Positions 24,537 to 33,184 of a stretch of 64,000 nt of DNA are shown one piece after another. The position numbers and the translations under genes were made by a program. The DNA lies in the NCBI GenBank assembly GCA_963829235.1, contig CAWHIF010000003.1:868001-932000 (forward strand), in the 5' to 3' direction. The stretch comes from Bog-756 sp963829235 (GTDB lineage: Bacteria > Actinomycetota > Acidimicrobiia > Acidimicrobiales > RAAP-2). Below the pieces are notes generated by a model. It was not told the DNA's origin, ran no database searches, and worked only from the letters and a program-made list of their open reading frames with translations. The stretch's first letter is position 1. Each line of letters opens with the position of its first letter.

Positions 24537-25775
24537 TCAGGAGTCGCCGGTGGTGGTGGTGGACCCGCAGCTACCCTCACCACTGGTCAGGCTGTCGAAG
24601 CCGAACTCGTGGATGATGGTCTGGGTGGCCGTCTGGCAGATCTCCGCGTTGTTGGACGGAGAGGCGAGGGTGTTGGTGAACAGATTGACCAGGTTGGAGT
24701 CCTCGTCGAAGCCGCTCAGGATGTTGGTCGGCAGCACCGTGTAGATGTTGTAGCCGTACGAGGTGCTCTGGTAGTAGGTGGTGTTCGGAAGCAGGCTCGG
24801 TGCGGTCCCGGTGGTGGGCGATCCGAGGCCGGAGATCGATCCGATGGCGACACCGTTGCTCCGGGCCGTGCCGGACTCGTCCACGGCCAGTCCGTTGGCC
24901 TGGGCGATCCAGTCACCCGACGAGATGGGGATGATGGCATCGGTGCCCGCGGGCAGGGTGGAGGCGAAGGTGTAGAAGGCGTTGGCGTTGTTCTGCTGGA
25001 TCTGGTCGCAGCCGGCCGCCAGGGCGGTGGCCTCGGCCGTGGTGTCGCTGACCCCGATGGCCGACTCCAGGTTGGAGCGGGGGGTCGATCCGGTGATGGT
25101 CAGGCACGGCTTGACCGTGTCGCTGCCGATGACGTCGCTCCCGCCCGAGTACAGGGTGGTCAGCTGGGCGGTGGTCAGGTCGGGCAGGGTGGCGTTGCCG
25201 TCGCTGTGGTCGAAGTAGATGTAGGCCACGGCGTCCCGGGCGAAGGGGGCGAAGGTGAGGACGCTCCCCCCCGACTTGGCCCCGCGGGCGGCCCGGGCGA
25301 AGTTGAACTGACCGACCACGTTGACCTTGGCGTTGGTGCACGAGGTGTTGGTGGTGTCCTCCCAACCCGATCCGCTGATCTCGGCGTTGAGGGCGGCGAT
25401 CCCGTTGGTGGTGGAGTTCGGCCGGTCGAAGGACGGGCCCCCGGTCTTGGTGGTGATGCAGCCCGGGTTGAGGGTCGAGCCGCCCGAGGGGAAGGCGTCG
25501 AAGGACTCGATGGTCGTGTTGTCATTGGCCGCATCGGCAGCCAGCGGGGTGAAGAAGTGGGTGGTGGCCGTGTTGGGGGCCGAGGCGCCGCTCAGCGCGT
25601 CATAGAGGTCCTGGGTCACGTCCGCGCCCACCCCGATCTCCGCCGTGGTGGAGAGGGGATCGGCCTGGGCCGAGGGGCCGCTCAGTGCGGTCAGGCTGGC
25701 CAGACCGGCCGTGCCCGAGGCCACGGCCAAGGCCGCGACGATACGGATGCTCCTGGTACGCAGGAAGAATTTCAT
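24537..25775 (-). CDS. Secreted PstS-like substrate-binding protein
   Basis: The 412-residue exported protein has a clear signal peptide (cleavage near PSAQA-DP, residue ~38). The mature part resembles PstS-family binding proteins: IGVGADVTQDLYDAL, a SGWEDTT loop, LTFAPFARDAVAYIYFD and TTAQLTTLYSGG. The C-terminus is Ser/Thr/Gly-rich. It has no lipobox and no pst permease genes beside it, so uptake is not the obvious role. An AAGGAG site lies five bases before the ATG. It heads a minus-strand group with the two Ig/FN3 proteins and may work with them at the cell surface. Confidence 0.78.
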   Translation of the reverse strand: MKFFLRTRSIRIVAALAVASGTAGLASLTALSGPSAQADPLSTTAEIGVGADVTQDLYDALSGASAPNTATTHFFTPLAADAANDNTTIESFDAFPSGGSTLNPGCITTKTGGPSFDRPNSTTNGIAALNAEISGSGWEDTTNTSCTNAKVNVVGQFNFARAARGAKSGGSVLTFAPFARDAVAYIYFDHSDGNATLPDLTTAQLTTLYSGGSDVIGSDTVKPCLTITGSTPRSNLESAIGVSDTTAEATALAAGCDQIQQNNANAFYTFASTLPAGTDAIIPISSGDWIAQANGLAVDESGTARSNGVAIGSISGLGSPTTGTAPSLLPNTTYYQSTSYGYNIYTVLPTNILSGFDEDSNLVNLFTNTLASPSNNAEICQTATQTIIHEFGFDSLTSGEGSCGSTTTTGDS

Positions 25776-26104
25776 GGACGCTCCTTGATCGGCGCCAGGA
25801 CGGTGTCGACCTCAGAAGCTGGAGGCCCCTAACCAAACCCGACAAAACCTAGTGGATTACTCAGGTAAAGATAAAGTAAGGGCCCGGCCGGTGTCAACCT
25901 CGATCAAGTCCTCGGTCGGAATTCCCCACAATTGGGGACCCGCGCCGCATGCTCCTGCTTTCTCACCCGTGTGGCGACAAACCGACTCGTAGGAGAGGGG
26001 CGCGGACCATGGGGAGTGTGGCGCACCGGGGTGTCGGACCGACGGCATGGGACACTGGGCCCGACACGACACGAGACACTGTGCGGTACGACAAGGAGAG
26101 GAAC
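25776..26104. promoter_or_regulatory. Divergent intergenic region with an AT-rich block
   Basis: This 329-base gap separates the PstS-like gene (minus) and mscR (plus). An unusually AT-rich block at about 25835-25880, read on the minus strand as CTTACTTTATCTTTACCTGAGTAATCC, is the likely promoter of the PstS-like group. A GACAAGGAGAGGAAC ribosome site precedes the mscR ATG. I see no gene here, and no clear PHO box. Confidence 0.45.
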
Positions 26105-27190
26105 ATGACATCTGAAGTCCGAGGTGTTGTTGCGATGGCCGCCGGGGAGCCCACGTCGTTGGTGACCGTCCTGGTTCCCGATCCGGGGCCGGGGGAGGCG
26201 GTCGTCCGGGTGCAGGCCTGCGGCGTCTGCCATACCGATCTCCACTATCGGGAGGGCGGGATCACCGACGAGTTCCCGTTCCTGCTCGGCCACGAGGCGG
26301 CCGGGGTGGTGGAAGCGGTCGGAATCGGCGTGGTCGCTTTGGAACCCGGCGATTTCGTCGTCCTCAACTGGCGGGCCGTATGCGGCGAATGCCGATCGTG
26401 TCGACGCGGCCGTCCCTGGTACTGCTTCACGACCCACAACGCGACCCAGCCGATGACCCTGAGCGATGGGACCCCGCTCACCCCTGCGCTGGGTATCGGG
26501 GCCTTTGCCGAAAAGACCCTGGTGGCCGCGGGCCAGTGCACCAAGGTGAACCCGTCGGCGAGGCCCGAAGCGGTCGGGCTCCTGGGTTGCGGAGTGATGG
26601 CGGGCCTCGGAGCCGCCATGTTGACCGGGGAGGTCGGCAGCGGCGACTCGGTGGCCGTGTTCGGTTGCGGTGGGGTGGGCTGTGCCGCGATAGCCGGTTC
26701 CCGGCTGGCCGGAGCCTCCACCATCATCGCCGTCGATCTCGACCGCGGAAAGCTCGAGCTCGCCACCCAGTTCGGGGCCACCGATGTCGTCGACGCGTCG
26801 AGTGGCGACGTGGTCGAAGCCGTCCGGGCGCTGACCGGTGGCAACGGGGCCGATGTCTGCATCGAGGCGGTCGGCAACCCGAAGGTCATGGAACAGGCCT
26901 TCTACGCCCGCGACCTGGCCGGCACATTGGTGCAGGTCGGCGTGCCCACGCCGGACATGCGCATCGATCTGCCGATGATCGACTTCTTCGGCCGGGGTGG
27001 CCGGCTCCGACCCAGCTGGTACGGCGACTGCCTCCCGTCCCGTGACTTCCCGGTGCTGGTCGACCTCTACCTGCAGGGTCGACTCGACCTCGACCGCTTC
27101 GTCTCCGAGACGATCGGCCTCGAGGACGTCGACGAGGCCTTCCGCCGCATGGGGCACGGCCGTGTGCTGCGTTCGGTGGTCGTGATCTGA
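26105..27190 (+). CDS. mscR: S-(hydroxymethyl)mycothiol dehydrogenase (mycothiol-dependent formaldehyde dehydrogenase)
   Basis: This oxidises the formaldehyde-mycothiol adduct and can reduce S-nitrosomycothiol. It is a class III-type zinc alcohol dehydrogenase of 361 residues, the same length as mycobacterial homologues. Catalytic zinc ligands lie in ACGVCHTDLHYREGG and GHEAAG. The structural zinc loop is CGECRSCRRGRPWYC. The nucleotide motif is GCGGVG, and the family-specific ILNWRAVCGECR-like region is present. The ATG at 26105 has a perfect AAGGAG site. The usual MBL-fold companion gene is absent downstream. It implies a mycothiol-making host. Confidence 0.9.
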   Translation: MTSEVRGVVAMAAGEPTSLVTVLVPDPGPGEAVVRVQACGVCHTDLHYREGGITDEFPFLLGHEAAGVVEAVGIGVVALEPGDFVVLNWRAVCGECRSCRRGRPWYCFTTHNATQPMTLSDGTPLTPALGIGAFAEKTLVAAGQCTKVNPSARPEAVGLLGCGVMAGLGAAMLTGEVGSGDSVAVFGCGGVGCAAIAGSRLAGASTIIAVDLDRGKLELATQFGATDVVDASSGDVVEAVRALTGGNGADVCIEAVGNPKVMEQAFYARDLAGTLVQVGVPTPDMRIDLPMIDFFGRGGRLRPSWYGDCLPSRDFPVLVDLYLQGRLDLDRFVSETIGLEDVDEAFRRMGHGRVLRSVVVI

Positions 27191-27345
27191 TCATCGGACC
27201 GGCGAAGGCGACCGCACCCTGAGCACACCGGACCGTCGGCATCCCCTGCCTCCCTGGCGGCCTCGGCTAATTTCGCCCTACTTCCCGCCCCGGCGGGACC
27301 GTCGGAAGCAGTCGGCCGCGACGGCCGGCCCTGGGGAGAGGTGCG

Positions 27346-28962
27346 ATGGAAGAGGCAGTGGTCTCAACCACCGGCGACGGACTCAATCGCAACATCGGGT
27401 TCTTCGGGTTGCTGCTCACCTCGGAGGGCTCGATCATCGGATCGGGCTGGCTCTTCGGCGCCCTGTTCTGCGCCACCATCGGTGGGCCGGCGGCCCTCAT
27501 CGCCTGGATCATCGGATCGTTGGCGGTCATCCTGCTCGCCCTGGTGCACGCCGAGCTCGGGGGGATGTTCCCGGTCAGCGGCGGAACCACCCGGTTCCCC
27601 TATTACGCCTTCGGCGGGCTGGCCGGTGCCTCGTTCGGGTGGTTCTCGTGGCTGCAGGCGGCAGGTACCGCCCCCATCGAGGTGGAGGCGGCCATTACCT
27701 ATACCTCGAATTATTGGCACGGGCTGACCCACACCGTCGGTGGCGTGCCGGTCCTCACCGCCTTCGGCTACGCGGTTGCGGCGGTGCTGATGGCACTCTT
27801 CGTCGTGATCAACCTGTTCGGTGTCCGCTACCTGGTCCGGGTCAACAGCGCCATCACCACCTGGAAGGTGATCATCCCCACCCTGACCATCCTGGTGCTC
27901 TTCTTCACCCACTTCGACACCTCCAACTTCACCCGTGCCGGGGGCTTCGCCCCCTACGGTCTCCACGGGGTCCTGCGGGCGGTGAGTGACGGTGGAGCGG
28001 TGTTCGCGCTGGTCGGCTTCGAGCAGGCCGTCCAGCTGGGCGGCGAGAGCCGGAACCCCCAGCGTGACATGCCCCGGGCGGTGATCTTCTCCATGCTGAT
28101 CGGGGCCACGATCTACATTCTCCTGCAGGTGGTGTTCATCGGGGCCCTGCCCGAGCACGCCCTGGCCCACGGGTGGGACAACCTCAGTTTCGCGGGCATC
28201 TTCGGGCCGTTCGCCGGGCTGGCCAAGGGCCTGGGCCTCGGGTGGTTGGCGTACATCCTCTATGCGGATGCCATCATCGCCCCGACAGGTTCCGGCCTGA
28301 TCTACACCACCACGACCAGCCGGATCACCTTCGGGATGAGCAAGAACGGTCACGTCCCGTCTCTCTTCGAACGGACGACGAAGAAGTCGAACGTCCCCGT
28401 CTTCGGTCTCATCTTCGCATTCTTGATGGGACTGCTTCTGTTCCTGCCCTTCCCCGGTTGGCAGAAGCTGGTCGGCTTCATCACCTCGGCCACCGTCTTG
28501 ATGTACGCGGGTGCGCCGCTGGCCCTCGGTGCGCTCCGCCACCAGAAACCCGACGCCGAGCGCCCCTACCGGCTTCCCTGGGCTCCCGTCCTCGCCCCGC
28601 TGTCGTTCGTCTCGGCCAGCCTCATCATCTACTGGAGCGGATGGGAGGTGGACTGGAAGCTGATGGTGGCGGTCGTCCTCGGCTATGTGCTGATGGGCAT
28701 CTCGCGGATGACCCACGCCAACCCGGTCCGTTCACCCATTGACTGGGCTGCGGCCATCTGGCTCTGGCCGTATCTGGGGGTCATGACCCTCATCTCCTAC
28801 CTCGGGCAGTTCGACGGGGGGCGCATGGCCATCCCCTTCTACTGGGACATGGTGGTGGTGACGGCCTGGAGCCTGGTCGTCTACTACACAGCCATCCGGT
28901 TACGCCTTCCCGCGGAGAAGGTCGACCAGTACGCACAAGGTGTCTACGGCTTCGAGAGCTGA
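27346..28962 (+). CDS. APC-family amino acid permease
   Basis: This inner-membrane permease of 538 residues has about 12-13 hydrophobic helices. It begins after a short cytoplasmic leader with NIGFFGLLLTSEGSIIGSGW, which contains the substrate-binding unwound helix 1 motif (GSIIGSG) of the APC superfamily. FALVGFEQAVQLGGESRNPQ matches the helix 6 region of the family. A GGGGAGAGG site precedes the ATG. The substrate is probably an amino acid or polyamine. No partner enzyme is adjacent. Confidence 0.85.
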   Translation: MEEAVVSTTGDGLNRNIGFFGLLLTSEGSIIGSGWLFGALFCATIGGPAALIAWIIGSLAVILLALVHAELGGMFPVSGGTTRFPYYAFGGLAGASFGWFSWLQAAGTAPIEVEAAITYTSNYWHGLTHTVGGVPVLTAFGYAVAAVLMALFVVINLFGVRYLVRVNSAITTWKVIIPTLTILVLFFTHFDTSNFTRAGGFAPYGLHGVLRAVSDGGAVFALVGFEQAVQLGGESRNPQRDMPRAVIFSMLIGATIYILLQVVFIGALPEHALAHGWDNLSFAGIFGPFAGLAKGLGLGWLAYILYADAIIAPTGSGLIYTTTTSRITFGMSKNGHVPSLFERTTKKSNVPVFGLIFAFLMGLLLFLPFPGWQKLVGFITSATVLMYAGAPLALGALRHQKPDAERPYRLPWAPVLAPLSFVSASLIIYWSGWEVDWKLMVAVVLGYVLMGISRMTHANPVRSPIDWAAAIWLWPYLGVMTLISYLGQFDGGRMAIPFYWDMVVVTAWSLVVYYTAIRLRLPAEKVDQYAQGVYGFES

Positions 28963-28993
28963 GAGGTCGACAGAGCCCCGGTAGGCGCCCGGC

Positions 28994-29476
28994 TCAGTTG
29001 TAGCCCTGGGCGATGTGCTCGATCCACCATGCCGGCGCCGCCCCCATCAGGGTCTGAAGGTCCCAGTAGTCCCACCACCGGACGATGGCACCGTCACGGA
29101 GCTCATGGACCGAGACGAAGGGAAGGGTGACCTCTTCGCCCGTGTGCCAACGCCACGTCTCCGAATGTTCGGTCACCACCACATCGCCTTCGGCCACCAT
29201 CAGGCGGAGCGCGTGCTCGTATCCCGAGATCCGCTCGAGCCCGAGCCTCAACCGGGCCACGATCTGTGCCGGCCCCCGGGCCACGTCGTCCGCCGGAGAG
29301 GGAACGTCCATGTACTCGCTGTCCTCCGCGAACAGCGAGCCGATGGCGTCCCAGTCCCGCTCGTAGAGCGCGCTCCACAGCGCCTGCACCTTCTCCTTGT
29401 TGGTCTCGGCGCTGTTGGTCTCGGCGCTGTTGGTCTCGGCGCTGTTGGTCTCGGCGTTGTTGGTCTCGGCGTTCAC
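28994..29476 (-). CDS. SnoaL/NTF2-like protein with N-terminal pentapeptide repeat
   Basis: A 160-residue protein with an NTF2-like fold of the SnoaL/limonene epoxide hydrolase type: LWSALYERDWDAIGSLFAEDSEYMD, FVSVHELRDGAIVRWWDYWD. The N-terminus is five copies of A-E-T-N-[N/S/K] encoded by a 15-base tandem repeat. The GTG at 29476 has an AGGAG site six bases before it, so the repeat is translated. The longer frame start at 29521 lacks such a site. It may be an isomerase, hydrolase or small-molecule binding protein; the substrate is unknown. Confidence 0.75.
   Translation of the reverse strand: MNAETNNAETNSAETNSAETNSAETNKEKVQALWSALYERDWDAIGSLFAEDSEYMDVPSPADDVARGPAQIVARLRLGLERISGYEHALRLMVAEGDVVVTEHSETWRWHTGEEVTLPFVSVHELRDGAIVRWWDYWDLQTLMGAAPAWWIEHIAQGYN
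29399..29473 (-). repeat. Five-copy 15-base tandem repeat coding AETN(S)
   Basis: Five head-to-tail 15-base units (plus strand gttggtctcggcgct, with one-base variants in the last two) fill 29399-29473. The unit is a multiple of three, so copy-number change would alter the protein length without breaking the frame. It lies at the very start of the SnoaL-like gene. Confidence 0.9.
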
Positions 29477-29589
29477 GGCGACTCCTGGCTGACCGGTAGG
29501 TGGACGGGTCTCGGGACCCACCCCGGCCGCATGTTCGGACCCCTCATCCGGCCCCCGTCAAACCCGGCTGCATTACGCTCTTGACTCTA

Positions 29590-30462
29590 GTGAGCCAGAA
29601 CGCCCCCCGACCGGTGCCCGGTGACCATGGCGATCGCTCGACAGGAGACGTCGGAGAGCCCGTCACCCTCGCCGGCCCGACCGTCGTGTCCAAGTCGGCC
29701 TACGAGAAGGAACTGCTCCGGCTCCAGATGGAACTGGTGCGCATGCAGGAATGGATCATCCACAAGGGCCTTCGGGTGGTGGTCATCTTCGAGGGCCGGG
29801 ACACGGCGGGGAAGGGCGGCACCATCAGGCGGATCGTGGAGCGGCTCAATGCCCGCTACTGCCGGGTTGTCGCCCTCGGTACCCCGTCCGACCGGGAGCG
29901 GTCGCAGTGGTACTTCCAGCGTTACATCGCCCACCTCCCGGCCGCGGGCGAGACGGTCCTGTTCGACCGGAGTTGGTACAACCGGGCCGGGGTCGAGAAG
30001 GTCATGGAGTTCTGCACCCCCGAGGAGCATGCCGAGTTCTTCCGGACCTGCCCACAACTCGAACGTGCGCTGGTGCGCTCGGGGATCATTCTGGTCAAGT
30101 ACTGGCTGTCCTTGAGCGATGAGGAGCAGGAACGGCGCTTCACCCAACGGATCAACAATCCGGGAAAGCGGTGGAAATTGAGTCCCATGGACCTCGAGGC
30201 CCGGGCCCGGTGGGTCGACTACGCCGAGGCGAAGGACGAGATGTTCGCCTACACCGACATCAAAGAGGCTCCGTGGTTCGTGGTCGACGCCGACGACAAG
30301 AAGTCAGCCCGACTCAATATCATCAGCCATCTGCTCCAGATCGTGCCCTACGATGCGGTACCCCACGAACGGATCGAGCTTCCGCCCCGCCAGCATCGCT
30401 CCTACGAACGACCGCCGATCGACAGCCAGACCTGGGTACCCAACCGATACGTGGTCCGGTGA
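29590..30462 (+). CDS. ppk2: Polyphosphate kinase 2 (PPK2)
   Basis: This transfers phosphate between polyphosphate and nucleoside diphosphates. It has 290 residues in one PPK2 domain, with Walker A GRDTAGKGG at ~69-77, TPSDRERSQWYFQRYIAHLP, lid/Walker B FDRSWYNRAGVE and WKLSPMDLEAR. One-domain enzymes of this kind usually belong to class I, which makes ATP or GTP from the diphosphate. The GTG at 29590 is chosen; an internal GTG before SKSAYEKELL is an alternative. An adenylate kinase follows 39 bases later. Confidence 0.9.
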   Translation: MSQNAPRPVPGDHGDRSTGDVGEPVTLAGPTVVSKSAYEKELLRLQMELVRMQEWIIHKGLRVVVIFEGRDTAGKGGTIRRIVERLNARYCRVVALGTPSDRERSQWYFQRYIAHLPAAGETVLFDRSWYNRAGVEKVMEFCTPEEHAEFFRTCPQLERALVRSGIILVKYWLSLSDEEQERRFTQRINNPGKRWKLSPMDLEARARWVDYAEAKDEMFAYTDIKEAPWFVVDADDKKSARLNIISHLLQIVPYDAVPHERIELPPRQHRSYERPPIDSQTWVPNRYVVR

Positions 30463-30501
30463 CCCGTTCCCCCCACCCGGATCCAAGGATCAGGTCCTAG
30501 C

Positions 30502-31146
30502 GTGCGCAAGTTCATCATCATGGGCGTACAGGGAAGCGGCAAGGGAACGCAGGCCAAGCTCCTGGCCGAAGATCTCGACCTCGAGCACATCAGCGTCGGC
30601 GACATCTTCCGCTGGAATGTGCAGCACCACACGAAGCTCGGGGCCCAGGTCAAGCGCACCATCGCCCGTGGGGACCTGGTGGCGGACGACCTGGTGGAAT
30701 CCGTGGTGCGCGACCGTCTGGCCGCCCACGACTGGAACTTCGGATTCGTCATCGACGGGTTCCCCCGCAATGCCCGCCAGGCCGAATTCTTCCTCGAGAG
30801 CTACGACATCGACGGCGTCATCAACCTGCACCTCCCGACAGAGGAGGTGAAGCGCCGGGTGCTTGCCCGTCGGCTGTGCTCGCAGTGCGGACTGGACTAC
30901 AACCTCATCGCCCACCGGCCGCAGCAGCCGGACACCTGTGACGTCTGCGGTGGTCGGCTGGTGGTACGCGAGGATGACAACCCTGAAGCTTTGGCCACCA
31001 GGCTGGCCGCCTATGACGAGGAGACCAGGCCGCTCATCGAGATCTTCGAGCGCAAGGAGTTTGTGGTCACCATCGACGCCACCCGGCCGGTAGGGGATGT
31101 TCAGGCCGCCATCCGGCAGAGGTTCGGACTGCCACCACGGACCTGA
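30502..31146 (+). CDS. adk: Adenylate kinase
   Basis: This interconverts AMP, ADP and ATP. The 214 residues have the P-loop GVQGSGKGTQ (~8-17), the AMP-binding region VIDGFPRNARQAE, and a long-form lid with four Cys (CSQCGLDYN...CDVCGG) that probably binds zinc or iron. Adk is normally beside secY in actinobacteria; here it follows ppk2, so this may be an extra copy tied to polyphosphate metabolism. The GTG start has a weak AGGT-type site upstream. Confidence 0.9.
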   Translation: MRKFIIMGVQGSGKGTQAKLLAEDLDLEHISVGDIFRWNVQHHTKLGAQVKRTIARGDLVADDLVESVVRDRLAAHDWNFGFVIDGFPRNARQAEFFLESYDIDGVINLHLPTEEVKRRVLARRLCSQCGLDYNLIAHRPQQPDTCDVCGGRLVVREDDNPEALATRLAAYDEETRPLIEIFERKEFVVTIDATRPVGDVQAAIRQRFGLPPRT

Positions 31147-31150
31147 CGGA

Positions 31151-31239
31151 CGGTACGGCCCGACCACATCGGTACGGCCCGACCACATCGGTACGGCCCG
31201 ACCACCGGTACGGCCCGCCACTCGGTACGGCCCGACCAC
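31151..31239. repeat. Five-copy intergenic tandem array, period 17-19
   Basis: Five copies of CGGTACGGCCCGACCAC(AT), starting at 31151, 31170, 31189, 31206 and 31223, lie between the convergent adk and enoyl-CoA hydratase genes. A perfect 12-base palindrome GACGGTACCGTC follows at 31241-31252. There are no spacers, so it is not a CRISPR array. Confidence 0.9.
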
Positions 31240-31278
31240 GGACGGTACCGTCGCCGTCCGGTTCGAGCTCGTGGCGCC

Positions 31279-32166
31279 TCAGGGCGCGGCGCGGCGTGCC
31301 TTCGACTCGGCGGCGAGCACCTTGGCCCGTTCGGCGTTCCGCTTGGACGCATCCCGCGGCCGGAGCCCCTCTTGGAACACGCCGCGGATGTACTCCTGCA
31401 CGTCGGTGGCCTGGGTGGCCACCGTCAACAGGTCGTTCGACTGCTGCAAATGCGTGCGCAGGCCCATCAGGTCCCACGCCCGCCGGATGTTCGCCTTTGC
31501 CGCCATGAGCGTCGTCAGCGGGGCCTGGGCCACGTGGAAGGCGAGCTCGTTGACCTCGTCCTCGAGGCGCTCGATGGGAACGACCCGATTGATGAGGCCC
31601 ATCTCCTTGGCCTCCGCCGCACCGAGCTGCTGCGCGGTGTACATGTACTCGGATGCCTTCTTCCAATTCATGAAGAGCCATGGTTCGATACCGGTCTCCA
31701 TCGTCGGCATGGCCATGCCCTGGAGAACCGGGAACTGGAAATAAGCGTCATCGGAAGCCACGGTCATGTCGGTGAGGAGACCCCACACCGTTCCGCCCCC
31801 GAGGCAGTAGCCGTGGACCTGTGCGATGGTGACCTTCGGGAAGTCCCACAGCTTGAGGACGGGTGTCCCGTAGATCTCCCACTGGCCCTTCCAAGGGCTG
31901 CCGAGCCTGGCCGTGCTCTCGTCGATCTCGCGCATCTCGGTCCCGGGGGCTCCGCGCACCACATGACCGGCACTGAAACCCGGTCCGTTGGCCTTGAGAA
32001 CCACCACTTTGATGTCGTAGTCCCGATCGGCGTCGTCGAGGCAATGGTCGACGTCGAACACCAGGCCCGAAGACTGCACGTTGGCTTTCTCGGCATAGTC
32101 CAGGGTGATCCAGGCGACCGGACCGTCCTTTTCGTAGATGACGGTGTCAAGAGTTCGGGTCTCCAT
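31279..32166 (-). CDS. Enoyl-CoA hydratase/isomerase family protein
   Basis: This is a crotonase-fold enzyme of 295 residues that acts on acyl-CoA. Oxyanion-hole segments are GPGFSAGHVV and GYCLGGGTVWGLL. An unusual insertion (RGAPGTEMREIDESTARLG) lies between them. The C-terminal helices (ASKRNAERAKVLAAESKARR) are long and basic. The start METRTLDTV at 32166 is supported by an AGGAG site six bases upstream; the frame continues open for 62 codons without a site. It is divergent from the lipoyl gene. Hydratase, isomerase or hydrolase activity cannot be separated by eye. Confidence 0.84.
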   Translation of the reverse strand: METRTLDTVIYEKDGPVAWITLDYAEKANVQSSGLVFDVDHCLDDADRDYDIKVVVLKANGPGFSAGHVVRGAPGTEMREIDESTARLGSPWKGQWEIYGTPVLKLWDFPKVTIAQVHGYCLGGGTVWGLLTDMTVASDDAYFQFPVLQGMAMPTMETGIEPWLFMNWKKASEYMYTAQQLGAAEAKEMGLINRVVPIERLEDEVNELAFHVAQAPLTTLMAAKANIRRAWDLMGLRTHLQQSNDLLTVATQATDVQEYIRGVFQEGLRPRDASKRNAERAKVLAAESKARRAAP

Positions 32167-32381
32167 GGCGTGCTCCTGTCGGGAAAGGTCTGCCGGGTCC
32201 AGCCTGCCGTCCCGCGAAGCTAGCAAACGTCGCCGCCGCGTCCCCGGGCCGGTCAAGGCGGTGTCGGCCCCGATTCCCGACCCGCGACGACAGACGTCAT
32301 CACCCGGTGACACCTGCCTAGAGTGTGCCTCTCCACCGTCGGCACCGCGCACCGGCGGGATCCGGAAGCCTCCTGGGGGTG

Positions 32382-32639
32382 ATGACGATCGAGATCCGCA
32401 TTCCGAAGCTCGGCATGGAGATGACCGAAGCCACCCTGGCCGAGTGGCTCGTCGACGATGGTGCCCGGGTCGAACAGGACCAACCGATCTACCTGTTGGA
32501 GACGGACAAGGTGGAGACCGAGATACCCGCGCCGGTCTCAGGGGTGCTTCGGCGCATCGGGGACGAGGGCGGCACCTATCCGGTGGGCGAGATCATCGGG
32601 GAGCTGAACCCGGACCCGCCCCCAGCGGCCACGCGGTAG
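32382..32639 (+). CDS. Stand-alone lipoyl (biotinyl/lipoyl attachment) domain protein
   Basis: This 85-residue protein consists of one lipoyl domain: IRIPKLGMEMTEATLAEWLV, then LLETDKVETEIPAPVSG with the lipoyl-Lys in ETDKVET, then GEIIGEL. ETDK is a lipoylation rather than a biotinylation context. There is no E2 catalytic domain, so it would act as a free swinging-arm carrier, perhaps for the E1 alpha/beta pair 3.5 kb downstream. The start at 32382 follows a GTG codon in the same frame that could also initiate. Confidence 0.82.
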   Translation: MTIEIRIPKLGMEMTEATLAEWLVDDGARVEQDQPIYLLETDKVETEIPAPVSGVLRRIGDEGGTYPVGEIIGELNPDPPPAATR

Positions 32640-32779
32640 CCGGACATATCATGGGCCGACCGACGGGTCGACCACGCACACGGGGCCGGCAGCCTGTCCA
32701 TCTTGTCGGCCGGCAGTGTGCGCCGACCGGTCGCCGGGCCGCAACCGGTCGGAAGTGCAGATCGTTGAAGGGGAGACCA

Positions 32780-33184
32780 GTGGGGGAGGACGAAGATCAG
32801 ATCAGGCGAACCCTCAGCGAATACAGCCAACGGTGCGACGACGGGCGGTTCGAGGAGTGGGCCGATCTCTTCACCGAGGATGCCCGGTTCGTCCTCTCCG
32901 GGCAGGTGACCGAAGGTCGGGACTCGATCCGCGAGCTGATGGTGGCCATGATGCCGCCGGAGCGACGCGGCCAACACGTCACCAGCAACTCGTTGGTCGA
33001 TGTCGACGGCGATTCGGCCACGGTCTCCACCGACTACCTGTTCGTCCGCCCGACTCCGGACGGCCCGGCCATCGTGGCCGCCGGCCGCTACCACGACGTG
33101 CTCGCCCGCCAGGGCCAACGATGGCGCTTCAGTGAGCGGGCCATCACCATGCTGGGCGCACCCGTTGGGGGCGCGGATGACTGA
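32780..33184 (+). CDS. NTF2/SnoaL_4-like protein, possible small partner of the oxygenase
   Basis: A 134-residue NTF2-like protein: IRRTLSEYSQRCDDGRFEEW, LFTEDARFVLSGQVTEGRDSI, and GRYHDVLARQGQRWRFSER at the end. This fold includes the beta subunits of ring-hydroxylating dioxygenases and small steroid isomerases. The GTG at 32780 has AAGGGGAG five bases upstream. Its stop overlaps the Rieske oxygenase start by eight bases, which suggests coupled synthesis and a physical partnership. Whether it is a true beta subunit is uncertain because it is short for one. Confidence 0.75.
   Translation: MGEDEDQIRRTLSEYSQRCDDGRFEEWADLFTEDARFVLSGQVTEGRDSIRELMVAMMPPERRGQHVTSNSLVDVDGDSATVSTDYLFVRPTPDGPAIVAAGRYHDVLARQGQRWRFSERAITMLGAPVGGADD

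Noticed and set aside
25835..25880. PHO box in front of the PstS-like gene
   Set aside because: The AT-rich block has no recognisable direct GTTCACC-type repeats, so phosphate control cannot be claimed.
31151..31239. CRISPR-like repeat array
   Set aside because: Units are head to tail without spacers, too short for CRISPR repeats, and no cas gene is near.
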